Source: Scatophagus argus
Lineage: Eukaryota; Chordata; Actinopteri; Scatophagidae
Assembly: GCF_020382885.2 (NCBI RefSeq)
Contig: NC_058506.1
Span: 19,260,318 to 19,324,317 of the forward strand
Length of the DNA: 64,000 bases
Reading direction: 5' to 3'
Every line of letters starts with the position of its first letter. The stretch's first letter is position 1. The notes under the pieces were generated by a model. It was not told the origin of the DNA. It did no database searches and was given only the letters and a program-made list of their open reading frames with translations. Of the stretch, positions 13,131-22,683 are shown piece after piece. The position numbers were made by a program, and so were the translations under genes.

Positions 13131-13140
13131 ATCGTTTTAT

Positions 13141-13215
13141 TTAGGAATGTGGGAAGAAACCGGAGCACCCGGGGAAAACCCTTACCAACATGGAGAGAGC
13201 ACACACATACACACC
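13141..13215 (-). repeat. Fragment of a common fish SINE-like repeat
   Basis: The reverse complement reads CTCTCCATGTTGG ... GGGTGCTCCGGTTTCTTCC, the middle of the widespread teleost repeat whose 3' part is also seen at 56866-56997. Equivalent fragments occur at 20217-20290 and 38705-38785, so it belongs to the block shared by the three orphan-gene copies. It probably supplies part of their 3' UTR. Confidence 0.6.
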
Positions 13216-13300
13216 TCACCAACAGGTGTGAAGGCAGCAAACCTTCACCTTGCTGCCGTGAAGTCGCAGTGTGAATTGTTGAGGCACCGCATGTCCTTTT

Positions 13301-13365
13301 CATGTCATCACGATGAAAACACGTGAACAGGTGCTCTCTCCAGGTGTTCTCATCGTGATGAGATG
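13301..13365 (-). other. Conserved 3' UTR hairpin, copy A
   Basis: Inverted arms 13301-13322 and 13344-13365 surround a 21-nt loop. The core is ATCACGATGARAACAC. Copy A has one extra stem mismatch compared with copies B and C. It lies about 120 nt past the stop of orphan gene A. Confidence 0.7.
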
Positions 13366-13486
13366 TCGTCCTATTTGATGTTGTCCTATTTGGCTGTCCA
13401 GGTGTTGGCCTGTCCACACCAATGAACAGGCAAACACAATGAGCCAAAATGGCATGGAATTTTGGCGCGGAAGAAGACGGGATCTG

Positions 13487-15388
13487 TTATGAGGTCGATC
13501 TACCACCGAAGCAAGCTCTGAAGGGCTTCGTAAGAGCTTTGCACACGGATGAAAAGAACCCGACAACAGCGTTCTTCTTTGTCGTTACAGCATTCCCAGT
13601 CAGGTGAGTCTTCAAGGCCTGGATAACAACATCATCAGCAGCTGGATCCTGTGATGCCATTGCTTTCAGGAGCTCCTCTGCAGAGCCAAACTGCTGGCGC
13701 AGATCTCTGAACAAAGCCTTGGAGATCTTCTTCAGAGTTCCACCGTCTGGGCTGACGGCAATGTCAGTGAACTTGATTTCTTCCATCGCCTCATTTCTCA
13801 AATTCTTGATGATCCTATTGAAATCGTCTTGGGGCAGCGACGTCCTGGCCTTCTTTGTCGTATGCAGCAGGAAGCGAACGAGCAGCAGGATGATCAGTGT
13901 GTGCGTTGTGTCACGATCATCTGCTGATGTTGCTGACTCAGAACTACATTTGTCAGGAGAAACCGCTGGCACAGCTGTGGAGTCATCAGGCTGAGCTTCA
14001 CACAGTGAGGCCGCACTGGCTGACTGGGAAATTGCGTCGTTTGGACAACCCGCTTCAGTGCCAGCAGTTTCAGTTGATATCTGGTCGATCGTGTCTCCTG
14101 GTTGGTCTCTGGTATTTGTGTGGTCAGAACTCTGCTGACTTTCTACTGCTTCTTCTAAACTGTCATGGCTACGTACATCAGCACCATGACTATCGTCAGT
14201 ATCCTCACTTTGTTCAGAATCCTCAGAATCCTCAGTATCCTCAGTATCTTCAGTACTTTCACTGTGTTCACTAAAATCAGAATCTGCAGCTCCTTCATTA
14301 TTTTCAGCTCTTTCATTATTTTCAGCTCCTTCTAAACTGTCATGGCTAAGTACATAAGTATCATGACTATCTTCAGTATCCTCACTCTGTTCAGTATCCT
14401 CACTCTGTTCAGTATCAGTATACTGTTCACTCAAATCAGACCCAGAGAAATAATAGTCATACAGATCTGATGTTTCTTGATTTTCAGTATTTGATGTCCA
14501 GAAATTGGTGACCTCTGTCAAAATGTCAAAGGCCTCTCTGTTCAAAACAGAATAAATTACACAACAGGGCCCCTGCTTTATGACGGTATCCTTTTCTTGG
14601 CTGAGGTCTGGAGCTTTGCTTGTGCTGGCCTTGTCTTGGGTTTTGTCTTGTGAGATGGACTGGCACTTCAAATTTTGCATGATTGTATCTAAATCAGGAA
14701 CTAAAGGATCAATATATGTGCTACAGAATTCATAAAAATCACAAGTGCCCACAGTCTCTGTGTTTTCGATGTCATCCAAGATTGGAGATGTGTTTGCTGA
14801 TTTGTAGACCTTTGAAAAGCACTGGCAGCGGTCTTCAAACATGCACACAAGTGATTTAGAAACTAGAAACATCATAGCATAAAGAGTTGTGAATGATATG
14901 CAGTTGCAGTCAAATTTCAAGGGCATATGAATTGGATAGCTGTTCATTATTACTTCTATGCGAGAGTTGATCCTGTCCGTCACCTCACTGGCGACCATCC
15001 CAATTAACCTGTCTAAGCTATTGCACTGATGGGACTCTTTTCTGCTTCCACAAGCAACAGATAAACAATGTGGAAGGATGATTTTCAGGTTTTTCAGAAC
15101 ATCATTCTGTTCTATACCAAAGAAACACCGGTCAGGGTCTACATGACAGAATATCCGTGGGGCTTTCCTGTGCCAGTCAGAAGTAACTGGTCTAATAGCT
15201 TGCAGAATAGTTGTGGAACATGAATGAACAATGCCCTGACATATGCTGATCAGCACAGTGAAACTACATTGGTCATGGATGCCAGATACCACTTTGCTCC
15301 AGTGGTTTCTAACCAGAGACTGTACGTATGGGCTGATAATTATGTTGCTTGGATGGATTGGGGGGAATTTCACGTAAGCGATCACCAT
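13487..15388 (-). CDS. Orphan acidic-repeat protein, copy A (633 aa, intronless)
   Basis: I do not recognise this family. Seen: a single open frame. Residues about 1-190 are cysteine-containing and share HWSKVVSGIHDQCSF, HVDPDRCFFG and LVCMFEDRCQC with copy B. A second conserved block carries LNREAFDILTE. An acidic repeat (EDTEQS/EDTEDS units) spans about residues 310-410. A short hydrophobic run (TLIILLLVRFLLH) and a basic tail (KALTKPFRACFGGRSTS) follow. The ancestral start, at 15416-15414, is now ACG. Translation most likely begins at 15388, where the seventh codon (Lys in B and C) has become ATG. A TATA box lies at 15505-15500. The gene sits downstream of LINE debris within the tandem duplication. 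Cellular location is not known; a nuclear or membrane-associated role would be guesswork. Confidence 0.75.
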   Translation of the reverse strand: MVIAYVKFPPIHPSNIIISPYVQSLVRNHWSKVVSGIHDQCSFTVLISICQGIVHSCSTTILQAIRPVTSDWHRKAPRIFCHVDPDRCFFGIEQNDVLKNLKIILPHCLSVACGSRKESHQCNSLDRLIGMVASEVTDRINSRIEVIMNSYPIHMPLKFDCNCISFTTLYAMMFLVSKSLVCMFEDRCQCFSKVYKSANTSPILDDIENTETVGTCDFYEFCSTYIDPLVPDLDTIMQNLKCQSISQDKTQDKASTSKAPDLSQEKDTVIKQGPCCVIYSVLNREAFDILTEVTNFWTSNTENQETSDLYDYYFSGSDLSEQYTDTEQSEDTEQSEDTEDSHDTYVLSHDSLEGAENNERAENNEGAADSDFSEHSESTEDTEDTEDSEDSEQSEDTDDSHGADVRSHDSLEEAVESQQSSDHTNTRDQPGDTIDQISTETAGTEAGCPNDAISQSASAASLCEAQPDDSTAVPAVSPDKCSSESATSADDRDTTHTLIILLLVRFLLHTTKKARTSLPQDDFNRIIKNLRNEAMEEIKFTDIAVSPDGGTLKKISKALFRDLRQQFGSAEELLKAMASQDPAADDVVIQALKTHLTGNAVTTKKNAVVGFFSSVCKALTKPFRACFGGRSTS

Positions 15389-15413
15389 GACTCCTGATAG
15401 AGCCGTAGTAGCT

Positions 15414-15880
15414 GTTCTTCTACTTGCTTCTCACTTCGTGTTGTCTGCCGCTCTGTCTTCACTTCTCGTGATTAAGCAATTGTGTGCCGCTACGGTCGGT
15501 TTATAAGGACAGGAAGACAGGATTCAAAGCCGTGTCCTTTGATCATCCGGATCAAAGGAATTCGCACTTGACGCCGCAGCAGTGGGCGTGGCCCATCACG
15601 CGAACGACTTCCGGTGAGTGCGACGTCTTTCCGGTGCGCGCAGGGGGCGCGCAGGTGGCGCCCAGACCAGATCTGAAACTGATCAAATATGTTGCTACAA
15701 CAGCAGCTGGAGCCCGAGTCGAATCAAATAATATCCAATCACGATCCTTCTTTAACCTCAACAAGCAGTTTAATAAGCCGAGAGAAGAGCGGGACGGCTT
15801 AACTTTCAGGAGAGTCTGAAAGTCCTGCTGAAGTTCATTTTGGAGAGCAATTAGGAGCTCATGTAGAAACACTTTCCCAT
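15414..15880 (-). promoter_or_regulatory. TATA promoter and 5' UTR of orphan gene A
   Basis: TATAAA is read on the minus strand at 15505-15500, 117 bp before the used ATG. The surrounding roughly 400 bp is nearly identical in all three gene copies, including GC-rich GCGCGC-containing stretches and CACGCCCACTGC. No initiator could be fixed from sequence alone. Confidence 0.6.
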
Positions 15881-16694
15881 TATTTCCGACTGTCGTTGTC
15901 ACTGAGTCAGTGCTGACAGAAACGCAACTCGTCCCACTTTCTCAGTGCGAGATACTGGCTGCGTACTGTCTGCGTGTCACCGCCGGGTGGCGCTGCACCT
16001 TAATCCACATTCACCAAAATATCCGCTTTCACATACACTAAACATACTGGTGACACACAAGGGGAAAAAAATAACCCATTTGGACTGAGGAACAAAAAAA
16101 ATAAGCCACGCATTTGCATGTTTTTGTGAGAAGTAGCAACGCATACAACAAACATAGTCAAATTTGACCAATTCCACATTAAAGAGACTTTTTGTGAGTT
16201 TTGAGAGTTTTATGTGCAAAAATCTTGTCCTCATGTGCTTCAAAGTGCTGAGACTGAATAATATTGAAAAGCTACCGTTTTCTATTTTTCAGGACTTCAT
16301 CTCCAATTCACAGTTAAGCACAGAAATATAACAGATCATTACCAATCATAAAGTCAATAGCTAATAAATTGCCAGACACTAACTAAGGAGACTCCAGTCA
16401 CCTGAAGCCCGAGCTTCTTAAAACCAAAAACAGCCTGGTTAGCATTTAGAAAAGGTCTGTAAATTTAACTGAAGTCTGCTTAAGCGTGGTGTAAATATTA
16501 CATCTCACACATCTCTTTGCTACCTGCTCCATTCAGGAGGTGCTGGATGAAAGAAGCTTGCAGGCAGCCTTTGCAGTTTTCAGTTTCAACTGGTTAAAAA
16601 CAGTTTTCTGGGACTCTGCATAATATGGTGAAAAATACCACATGGGTGATCTGAGGACGTGTGAAACAACTCTTGAGCTGAACAGATAAACTTT
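15880..16694. repeat. Duplicated non-coding flank, copy A end
   Basis: This matches 22683-23497 almost base for base; the one difference I noticed is near 16680. It is non-coding, contains no recognised gene, and stops abruptly at ATAAACTTTG, where the two copies diverge. Confidence 0.8.
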
Positions 16695-16838
16695 GGCGCA
16701 GCGACAGCAGTAATGCGGTCGTTGTATCGGTCCGTCGTGGTAAAGAGAGAGCTGAGCCGTAAGGTGAAGATCTCAATTTACCAGTCAATCTACGTTCCCA
16801 CCCTCACCTATGGTCATGAACTTTGGGTCATGACCGAA
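16695..16838 (+). mobile_element. LINE ORF2 fragment at the tandem-duplication junction
   Basis: The plus strand encodes SVVVKRELSRKVKISIYQSI then VPTLTYGHELWVMTE, a block found in fish non-LTR retrotransposons a short way before the SVTREELG block at 12694 and 19762. Only about 144 bp is present. It lies exactly between the end of copy A of the duplicated unit and the start of copy B. Confidence 0.75.
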
Positions 16839-18650
16839 ACTGCAGTGAACAGGTGAGTCTTCACAAAGGCTCAACACGTTCTGTCTTCCTGTCTGTGACT
16901 CTCAGCTCTGAACCCACTGGTTCCCACAGAAGACGTAAATCTTTCGCTCAGTTCAACAAACAGGAGGTGTTGCAGTCTGGTAAACTGGTCGTCCAGCTGA
17001 GAGAAAACCTCCGTAATGTTTCAGCGTACCCGACTTGGACGGCTCGTTAGACCTAATGTCTTGATGGTGATCAGTCTCGCCGTCCTGTGTTCAAAGGCAG
17101 GAAGAAGAGAGGAGCAAACAGGACTTATGAAAAGATGTCTGGATGTTACAGCTGAAAAAAATATCCTTTAATGTCCTGAGATCACGTCAATTAAAACTTT
17201 GAGAATAACTGATGACAAAAAACAGAAACAAATTTCAGCTGAGATATCATTATTGGTTGCTTTTAACTCTCACATGTCAGTATCAGTGCTTCTCTGCTAC
17301 TCAAGGCCTGAACTCACCAGCCTCAGACTCTGAGAAGGACTTTGGGTAACAGGACAAGGACTCACAGACTCTGAGCATTTCTGCACATCGAGACGAATCT
17401 CCTGTCGTCGTCCGGTCCTGCCAAACGCTGGACTTATACAGCGACTGTGACTCTGCCCAGTCTGTTCTCCGTCCGTCTCTGAGAATTTAGGAACCTTGCA
17501 GGTTGCTGATCTCTCTGGGTGGGGTGCGGGACTTCCTGGGAATACTGGGCTCTGAGACCGACAGGACGTGGACCTCACAGAGGAGGTTAAACTCTCCTGA
17601 GTGATGCTTCAGTGTCAGGGTGTGTCTGACTGACCATCTTAAAGAGAAAAACCACGCAAAGGGCTACAGCTGTAATTCTTAAATGCATTAACATTAATCA
17701 AAGTTGACCTTTGGCTTTTTGGATCACTCGTCATCATTTTCTCCTGTTAAGACATATGAGTGAAATTTTGTCATAATTAGTGCATGAATTCTTGAGTTAT
17801 GGCTGTTATTATTATTGTTAGAACACACAGTACCACAGACACGCTTCAGTCATCGTTGCTTTTATATTTATTTATATAGAGAGGCATATTATTTTAAGTT
17901 ACATGTACATAATAGTTCTATGCTTGTGTTCAACTCTCTTTGCTCAGTCATTATCCTTTGTTTTTAGCTGTACATCCAGTTCTATCCTCTAGTAAATTGT
18001 GCTGTGTGTCACACTCAGTCACTGAATCAAAAACAGGGTCGACCTCCATGTCAGAGCCCTTACTGACGATGACGAGTGCCCTCTTCCTCTCATTTGTCCG
18101 ATGTCACGAGTGCGGACTCCAAACAAACTCACCTCTGAGTTAAAGTTCGGAAAAAGGCGAAGCGAGAACGCTTTAACTACTTAAAGTAGATTAATCCACA
18201 TAATGATCAGTACAGCTCATATCTAAAGGCTCGCGCATAGCAGATACCTTCCGTTCGAGTTAGCTTACACAACCATTGATATGGAAACAAACTGGACACA
18301 CGAGACACTAAAAACTCTTAATAAAGTTCATCTTCTCAATTTTCTCTTAACTTAACCGTACAGCTCAAGAGCACTTTTGGTGTTTGTGTTTTTATATATC
18401 GAAGAGCTAAAGAAAACTGCGATAAATCAAATTATATTCATTTTGGAAACACTCACAGCAGACTTTTCCTCACTTTCGCGGCGCCATGTTTGTTTTTGTT
18501 GACGTAATCACGTGACTTCTACGTAAAGCACGTCTATCACGCTGCCTTCACCGACTACAGGTTCATGTTACTTTTATTATTTTCTACATCCACAAATGTA
18601 AATTTTTTTCATGAAAGAGCTCGAATTGTATTTGAAATCGGTGTCTTCTT
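16839..18650 (-). pseudogene. uimc1: Internally deleted partial duplicate of uimc1
   Basis: Four uimc1 segments are joined in order. 16839-17013 corresponds to 6299-6475, 17014-17600 to 6664-7250, 17601-18055 to about 8555-9030, and 18061-18650 to about 10748-11337. The second segment aligns at a constant offset of 10350 with no indel. Removed are the UIM exon, most of the SPxF exon, and everything downstream of 6300 including both zinc fingers. Retained are the promoter, non-coding exon 1, the start exon (18093-18063) and part of the large exon. No full RAP80 can be made. Divergence from the parent is only a few substitutions, so the event is young. Confidence 0.9.
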
Positions 18651-18689
18651 CTAAAAATAAGAAAGCTATTAAAACTATGAGGGTGTGCT

Positions 18690-19690
18690 CCCACTTTAAT
18701 AAGATTAGATTAGATTCAACTTTATTGTCATTACACATGTACAAGTACAATGCAACGAAACGCAGTTTGACATCTAACCAGAAGTGCAATAAGCAGTAAG
18801 TGCCAGATATACAATAATTTACAGTATGTACAGGTGTCTATGCTACAGATACAATATAAACATGATACACAGGTAGTTGTCATAATATACAGAGATTCTA
18901 AGTACTATGAACATACTATACAGATGGATATGTGCTTAAATGTGCATCCAGTGTAGGCGGAAACTATAACACAATTTACAAATGATATGTACAGATGTTA
19001 AATTAACTATAAATCACTAGTGCAATGGATAGCATGGTGTGTACAGCGATAGGCAGTAGGCTAACTATATTAGCAGTGAGGTAGAGGAACTAGTGCAACA
19101 CTCAGTACGTAGTACTCAGTTAGGATAGGGTGGTGTAGTGGAGTGTGGTGTAGGGTGAGGGTGTTAGTGGGGGGCTGAGTTCAGTAAGGAGACAGCCCTG
19201 GGGAAGAAGCTGTTGCTCAGCCTGCTGGTCCTGGCCTTGAGGCTCCTGAAGCGGCTGCCAGACGGCAAGAGTGCAAATAGACCACGAGCAGGGTGGGAGG
19301 AGTCCTTGAGGATGCTGCGAGCTCGACGCAGACAGCGTTTCCTCTGGGTGTCTTCAGGGGCTGGAAGTGGAGTCCCTGTGATGCGCTGGGCGGTTTTCAC
19401 CACTCGCTGAAGCGCCTTGCGGTCTGCAACCGAGCAGTTCCCATACCATCCTGTGACACAGCTGGTCAGGATACTTTCGATTGCACAGCGGTAAAAGTTC
19501 ACCAGGATGGCTGAAGACAGATGGTGTTTCTTCAGTGTCCTCAGGAAAAAGAGGCGCAGATGAGCCTTCTTCACAAGGCTGGAGGTGTTGGTGGTCCAGG
19601 TCAGGTCCTCTGAGATGCAGGTCCCCAGGAACTTGAAGCTGGAAATCCGATCTTGGGCGGGCGGGAAAAGAAAATGATTAACTTTTTCCA
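18690..19690 (-). mobile_element. 5'-truncated Rex1/L2-like LINE, different family from 11392-12640
   Basis: On the minus strand the 3' terminus has (TCTAA)n at about 18697-18715 and a CACTTCTGGTTAGATG-type 3' UTR. The ORF2 C-terminus lies at about 19680-19164, with FKFLGTCISEDLTWTTNTS, LVNFYRCAIESILTSCVTGW and ARGLFALLPSGSRFRSLKAR. The C-terminal frame is open. The upstream RT and endonuclease are missing. It sits at the same relative position as the other LINE at 11392-12640. Confidence 0.8.
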
Positions 19691-19761
19691 TACAGGAGCT
19701 TCGGTACGTTCGCCTCATCTCCTGTATTTTTTTGTTTTTGGTTTTTTTTTTCACATATATT

Positions 19762-20205
19762 CTTAGTAGGGTGAGGAGCTCCGTCACCCGGGAGGAGCTC
19801 GGAGTAGAGCCGCTGCTCCTCCACATCGAAAGGAGCCAGTTGAGGTGGCTCGTGCATTTGTTTCGGATGCCCCCTGGACGCCTTCCTGGGGAGGTGTCCC
19901 GGGCACGCCCCACCGGGAGGAGGCCCCGAGGAAGACCCAGGACACGCTGGAGGGACTATGTCACTCGGCTGGCCTGGGAACGCCTTGGGCTCTGCCCGGA
20001 AGAGCTGGAGAAAGTGTCTGGGGAGGGGGAAGTCTGGGCATCTCTGCTCAAGCTGCCGCCCCCGCGACCCGGTCCCAGATGTTTTATTTTTTTTTCATTT
20101 TATTATTATTTGTTATTTTGTATTTTGTATGGTGTATGGAGTCAAATTCCTTGTATGGTCAGAATCAAATAAAGCTGATTTTGATTCTGATTCTGATTCT
20201 GATCA
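19762..20205 (+). mobile_element. C-terminal LINE remnant, duplicate of 12694-13130
   Basis: This shares sequence and borders with the copy at 12694-13130, including the SVTREELG block and the AATAAAGCTGATT(CTGATT)n tail. It is part of the tandem duplication rather than an independent insertion. Confidence 0.75.
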
Positions 20206-20216
20206 ATCGTTTTTTT

Positions 20217-20290
20217 TTAGGAATGTGGGAAGAAACCGGAGCACCCGGGGAAAACCCTTACCAACATGGAGAGAGCACACACACATACAC
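20217..20290 (-). repeat. SINE-like repeat fragment, copy B
   Basis: Same fragment as at 13141-13215. Here the A-specific AATAAA (minus strand, about 13136) has been replaced by a homopolymer T run, so any polyadenylation signal must differ from copy A. Confidence 0.55.
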
Positions 20291-20378
20291 ACCTCACCAA
20301 CAGGTGTGAAGGCAGCAAACCTTCACCTTGCTGCCGTGAAGTCGCAGTGTGAATTGTTGAGGCACCTCATGTCCTTTT

Positions 20379-20443
20379 CATGTCATCACGATGAGAACAC
20401 GTGAACAGGTGCTCTCTCCAGGTGTTCTCATCGTGATGAGATG
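20379..20443 (-). other. Conserved 3' UTR hairpin, copy B
   Basis: Arms 20379-20400 and 20422-20443 match at 21 of 22 positions in inverted orientation, with a 21-nt loop. It lies about 120 nt after the stop of orphan gene B. Confidence 0.75.
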
Positions 20444-20564
20444 TCGTCCTATTTGATGTCGTCCTATTTGGCTGTCCAGGCGTTGGCCTGTCCACACCAA
20501 TGAACAGGCAAACACAATGAGCCAAAATGGCATGGAATTTTGGCGCGGAAGAAGACGGGATCTG

Positions 20565-22202
20565 TTATGAGGTCGATCTACCACCGAAGCAAGCTCTGAA
20601 GGGCTTCGTAAGAGCTTTGCCCACGGATGAAAAGAACCCGACAACAGCGTTCTTCTTTGTCGTTACAGCATTCCCAGTCAGGTGAGTCTTCAAGGCCTGG
20701 ATAACAACATCATCAGCAGCTGGATCCTGTGATGCCATTGCTTTCAGGAGCTCCTCTGCAGAGCCAAACTGCTGGCGCAGATCTCTGAACACAGCCTTGG
20801 AGATCTTCTTCAGAGTTCCACCGTCTGGGCTGACGGCAATGTCAGTGAACTCGATTTCTTCCATCGCCTCATTACTCAAATTCTTGATGATCCTATTGAA
20901 ATCGTCTTGGGGCAGCGACGTCCTGGCCTTCTTTGTCGTATGCAGCAGGAAGCGAACGAGCAGCAGGATGATCAGTGTGTGCGTTGTGTCACGATCATCT
21001 GCTGATGTTGCTGACTCAGAACTACATTTGTCAGGAGAAACCGCTGGCACAGCTGTGGAGTCATCAGGCTGAGCTTCACACAGTGAGGCCGCACTGACTG
21101 ACTGGGAAATTGCGTCGTTTGGACAACCCGCTTCAGTGCCAGCAGTTTCAGTTGATATCTGGTCGATCGTGTCTTCTGGTTGGTCTCTGGTATTTGTGTG
21201 GTCAGAACTCTGCTGACTTTCTACTGCTTCTTGTAAACTGTCATGGCTAAGTACATAAGTACCATGACTATCTTCAGTATCCTCACTCTGTTCAGTATCC
21301 TCACTCTGTTCAGTATCCTCACTCTGTTCAGTATCAGTATACTGTTCACTCAAATCAGACCCAGAGAAATAATAGTCATACAGATCCAATGTTTTTTGAT
21401 ATTCAGTATTTGATTTCCAGAAATGACTGAACTCTGTCAAAATGTCAAAGGCCTCTCTGTTCAAAATAATATAAAATGTACTACAGGGCCCCTGCTGTAT
21501 GATGGCACGCAGAGGCTTTTCCTCTTCTTGGCTGTGGTCTGAAGCTTGACTCGTGCTGGTCCTGTCATCTAAGATTGGAGATGTGCTTGCTGAGTTGTTG
21601 ATCTGTGAAAAGCACTGGCAGCTGTCTTCAAACATGCACACAAGTGATTGATGAACTAGAAACATCATAGTATCAAGAGTTGTGAATGACATGCGTTTAC
21701 AGTCAAATTTCAAGGGCGTCTGAATTGGATAGCTGGTGTTCATTATTACATCTATGCAAGAGTTGATCCTGTCCGTCACCTCACTGGCGACCATCTCAAT
21801 TAACCTGTCTAAGCTATCGCACTGATGGGACTCTTTTCCGCTTTCACAAGCAGCAGATAAACAATGTGGAAGGATGTTTCTCAGGTTTTTCAGAACATCA
21901 TTCTGGTCTAAACCAAAGAAACACCGGTCAGGGTCTACATGACGGAATATCCGTGTCGCTTTCCTGTGCCAGTCAAAAGTAACTGGTCTAATAGCTTGCA
22001 GAATAGTTGTGGAACATGAATTAACAATGCCCTGACATATGCTGACCAGCACAGTGAAACTACATTGGTCATGGATGCCAGATACCACTTTGCTCCAGTG
22101 GTTTCTAACCAGAGACTGTACGTATGGGCTGATAATTGTGTTGCTTGGTTCCATTGAGGGGAATTTCGCGTAAGCGATCACCTTGAGTCCTGATAGAGAC
22201 AT
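20565..22202 (-). CDS. Orphan acidic-repeat protein, copy B (545 aa, intronless)
   Basis: Same unrecognised family as copies A and C. I chose the ATG at 22202 (MSLSGLKVIAYAKFP) because copy C starts at the matching position; an in-frame ATG at 22265 would add 21 poorly supported residues. The N-terminal region is about 80-85% identical to A by eye. The acidic repeat is shorter, with four DTEQSE-type units and no second SEHSESTEDTE block. The last about 200 residues, including the hydrophobic helix and basic FFSSVGKALTKPFRACFGG tail, are nearly identical to C. The TATA box is at 22308-22303. Neighbours are LINE debris downstream and the duplicated flank upstream. Function is unknown. Confidence 0.78.
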   Translation of the reverse strand: MSLSGLKVIAYAKFPSMEPSNTIISPYVQSLVRNHWSKVVSGIHDQCSFTVLVSICQGIVNSCSTTILQAIRPVTFDWHRKATRIFRHVDPDRCFFGLDQNDVLKNLRNILPHCLSAACESGKESHQCDSLDRLIEMVASEVTDRINSCIDVIMNTSYPIQTPLKFDCKRMSFTTLDTMMFLVHQSLVCMFEDSCQCFSQINNSASTSPILDDRTSTSQASDHSQEEEKPLRAIIQQGPCSTFYIILNREAFDILTEFSHFWKSNTEYQKTLDLYDYYFSGSDLSEQYTDTEQSEDTEQSEDTEQSEDTEDSHGTYVLSHDSLQEAVESQQSSDHTNTRDQPEDTIDQISTETAGTEAGCPNDAISQSVSAASLCEAQPDDSTAVPAVSPDKCSSESATSADDRDTTHTLIILLLVRFLLHTTKKARTSLPQDDFNRIIKNLSNEAMEEIEFTDIAVSPDGGTLKKISKAVFRDLRQQFGSAEELLKAMASQDPAADDVVIQALKTHLTGNAVTTKKNAVVGFFSSVGKALTKPFRACFGGRSTS

Positions 22203-22683
22203 AGTGACTGTTCTTCTACTTGTAAAATGCTTCTCACTTCGTGTTGTCTGCCGCTCTGTCTTCACTTCTCGTGATTAAGCAATTGTGTGCCGCTACGGTC
22301 GGTTTATAAGGACAGGAAGACAGGATTCAAAGCCGTGTCCTTTGATGATCCGGATCAAAGGAATTCGCACTTGACGCCGCAGCAGTGGGCGTGGCCCATC
22401 ACGCGAACGACTTCCGGTGAGTGCGACGTCTTTCCGGTGCGCGCAGGGGGCGCACAGGTGGCGCCCAGACCAGATCTGAAACTGATCAAATATGTTGCTA
22501 CAACAGCAGCTGGAGCCCGAGTCGAATCAAATAATATCCAATCACGATCCTTCTTTAACCTCAACAAGCAGTTTAATAAGCCGAGAGAAGAGCGGGACGG
22601 CTTAACTTTCAGGAGAGTCTGAAAGTCCTGCTGAAGTTCATTTTGGAGAGCAATTAGGAGCTCATGTAGAAACACTTTCCCAT
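22203..22683 (-). promoter_or_regulatory. TATA promoter and 5' UTR of orphan gene B
   Basis: TATAAA on the minus strand at 22308-22303, 106 bp from the chosen ATG. The sequence is near identical to the promoters of A and C. At two variable sites (CACAGG versus CGCAGG; GATGATCC versus GATCATCC) B agrees with C rather than A. Confidence 0.6.

Larger units (their letters stand above)
6300..16694. repeat. Source unit of a tandem segmental duplication (target 16839-23497)
   Basis: The unit runs from within uimc1 through its promoter, LINE debris and orphan gene A. The copy retains the same order ending with orphan gene B. The copy is shorter because of three internal deletions in the uimc1 part. 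LINE content also differs between copies. Confidence 0.85.

Noticed and set aside
13300-13566. 88-codon frame spanning the 3' end of orphan gene A (also at 20378-20644 and 38354-38620)
   Set aside because: Out-of-frame shadow of the C-terminal coding region and hairpin.
15484-15902. Overlapping 111- and 116-codon frames on both strands, repeated at 22287-22705 and 35990-36378
   Set aside because: They lie in the promoter of the orphan genes and overlap the TATA box. They are identical in the three copies only because the DNA is nearly identical. No protein motif or codon-level conservation is seen.
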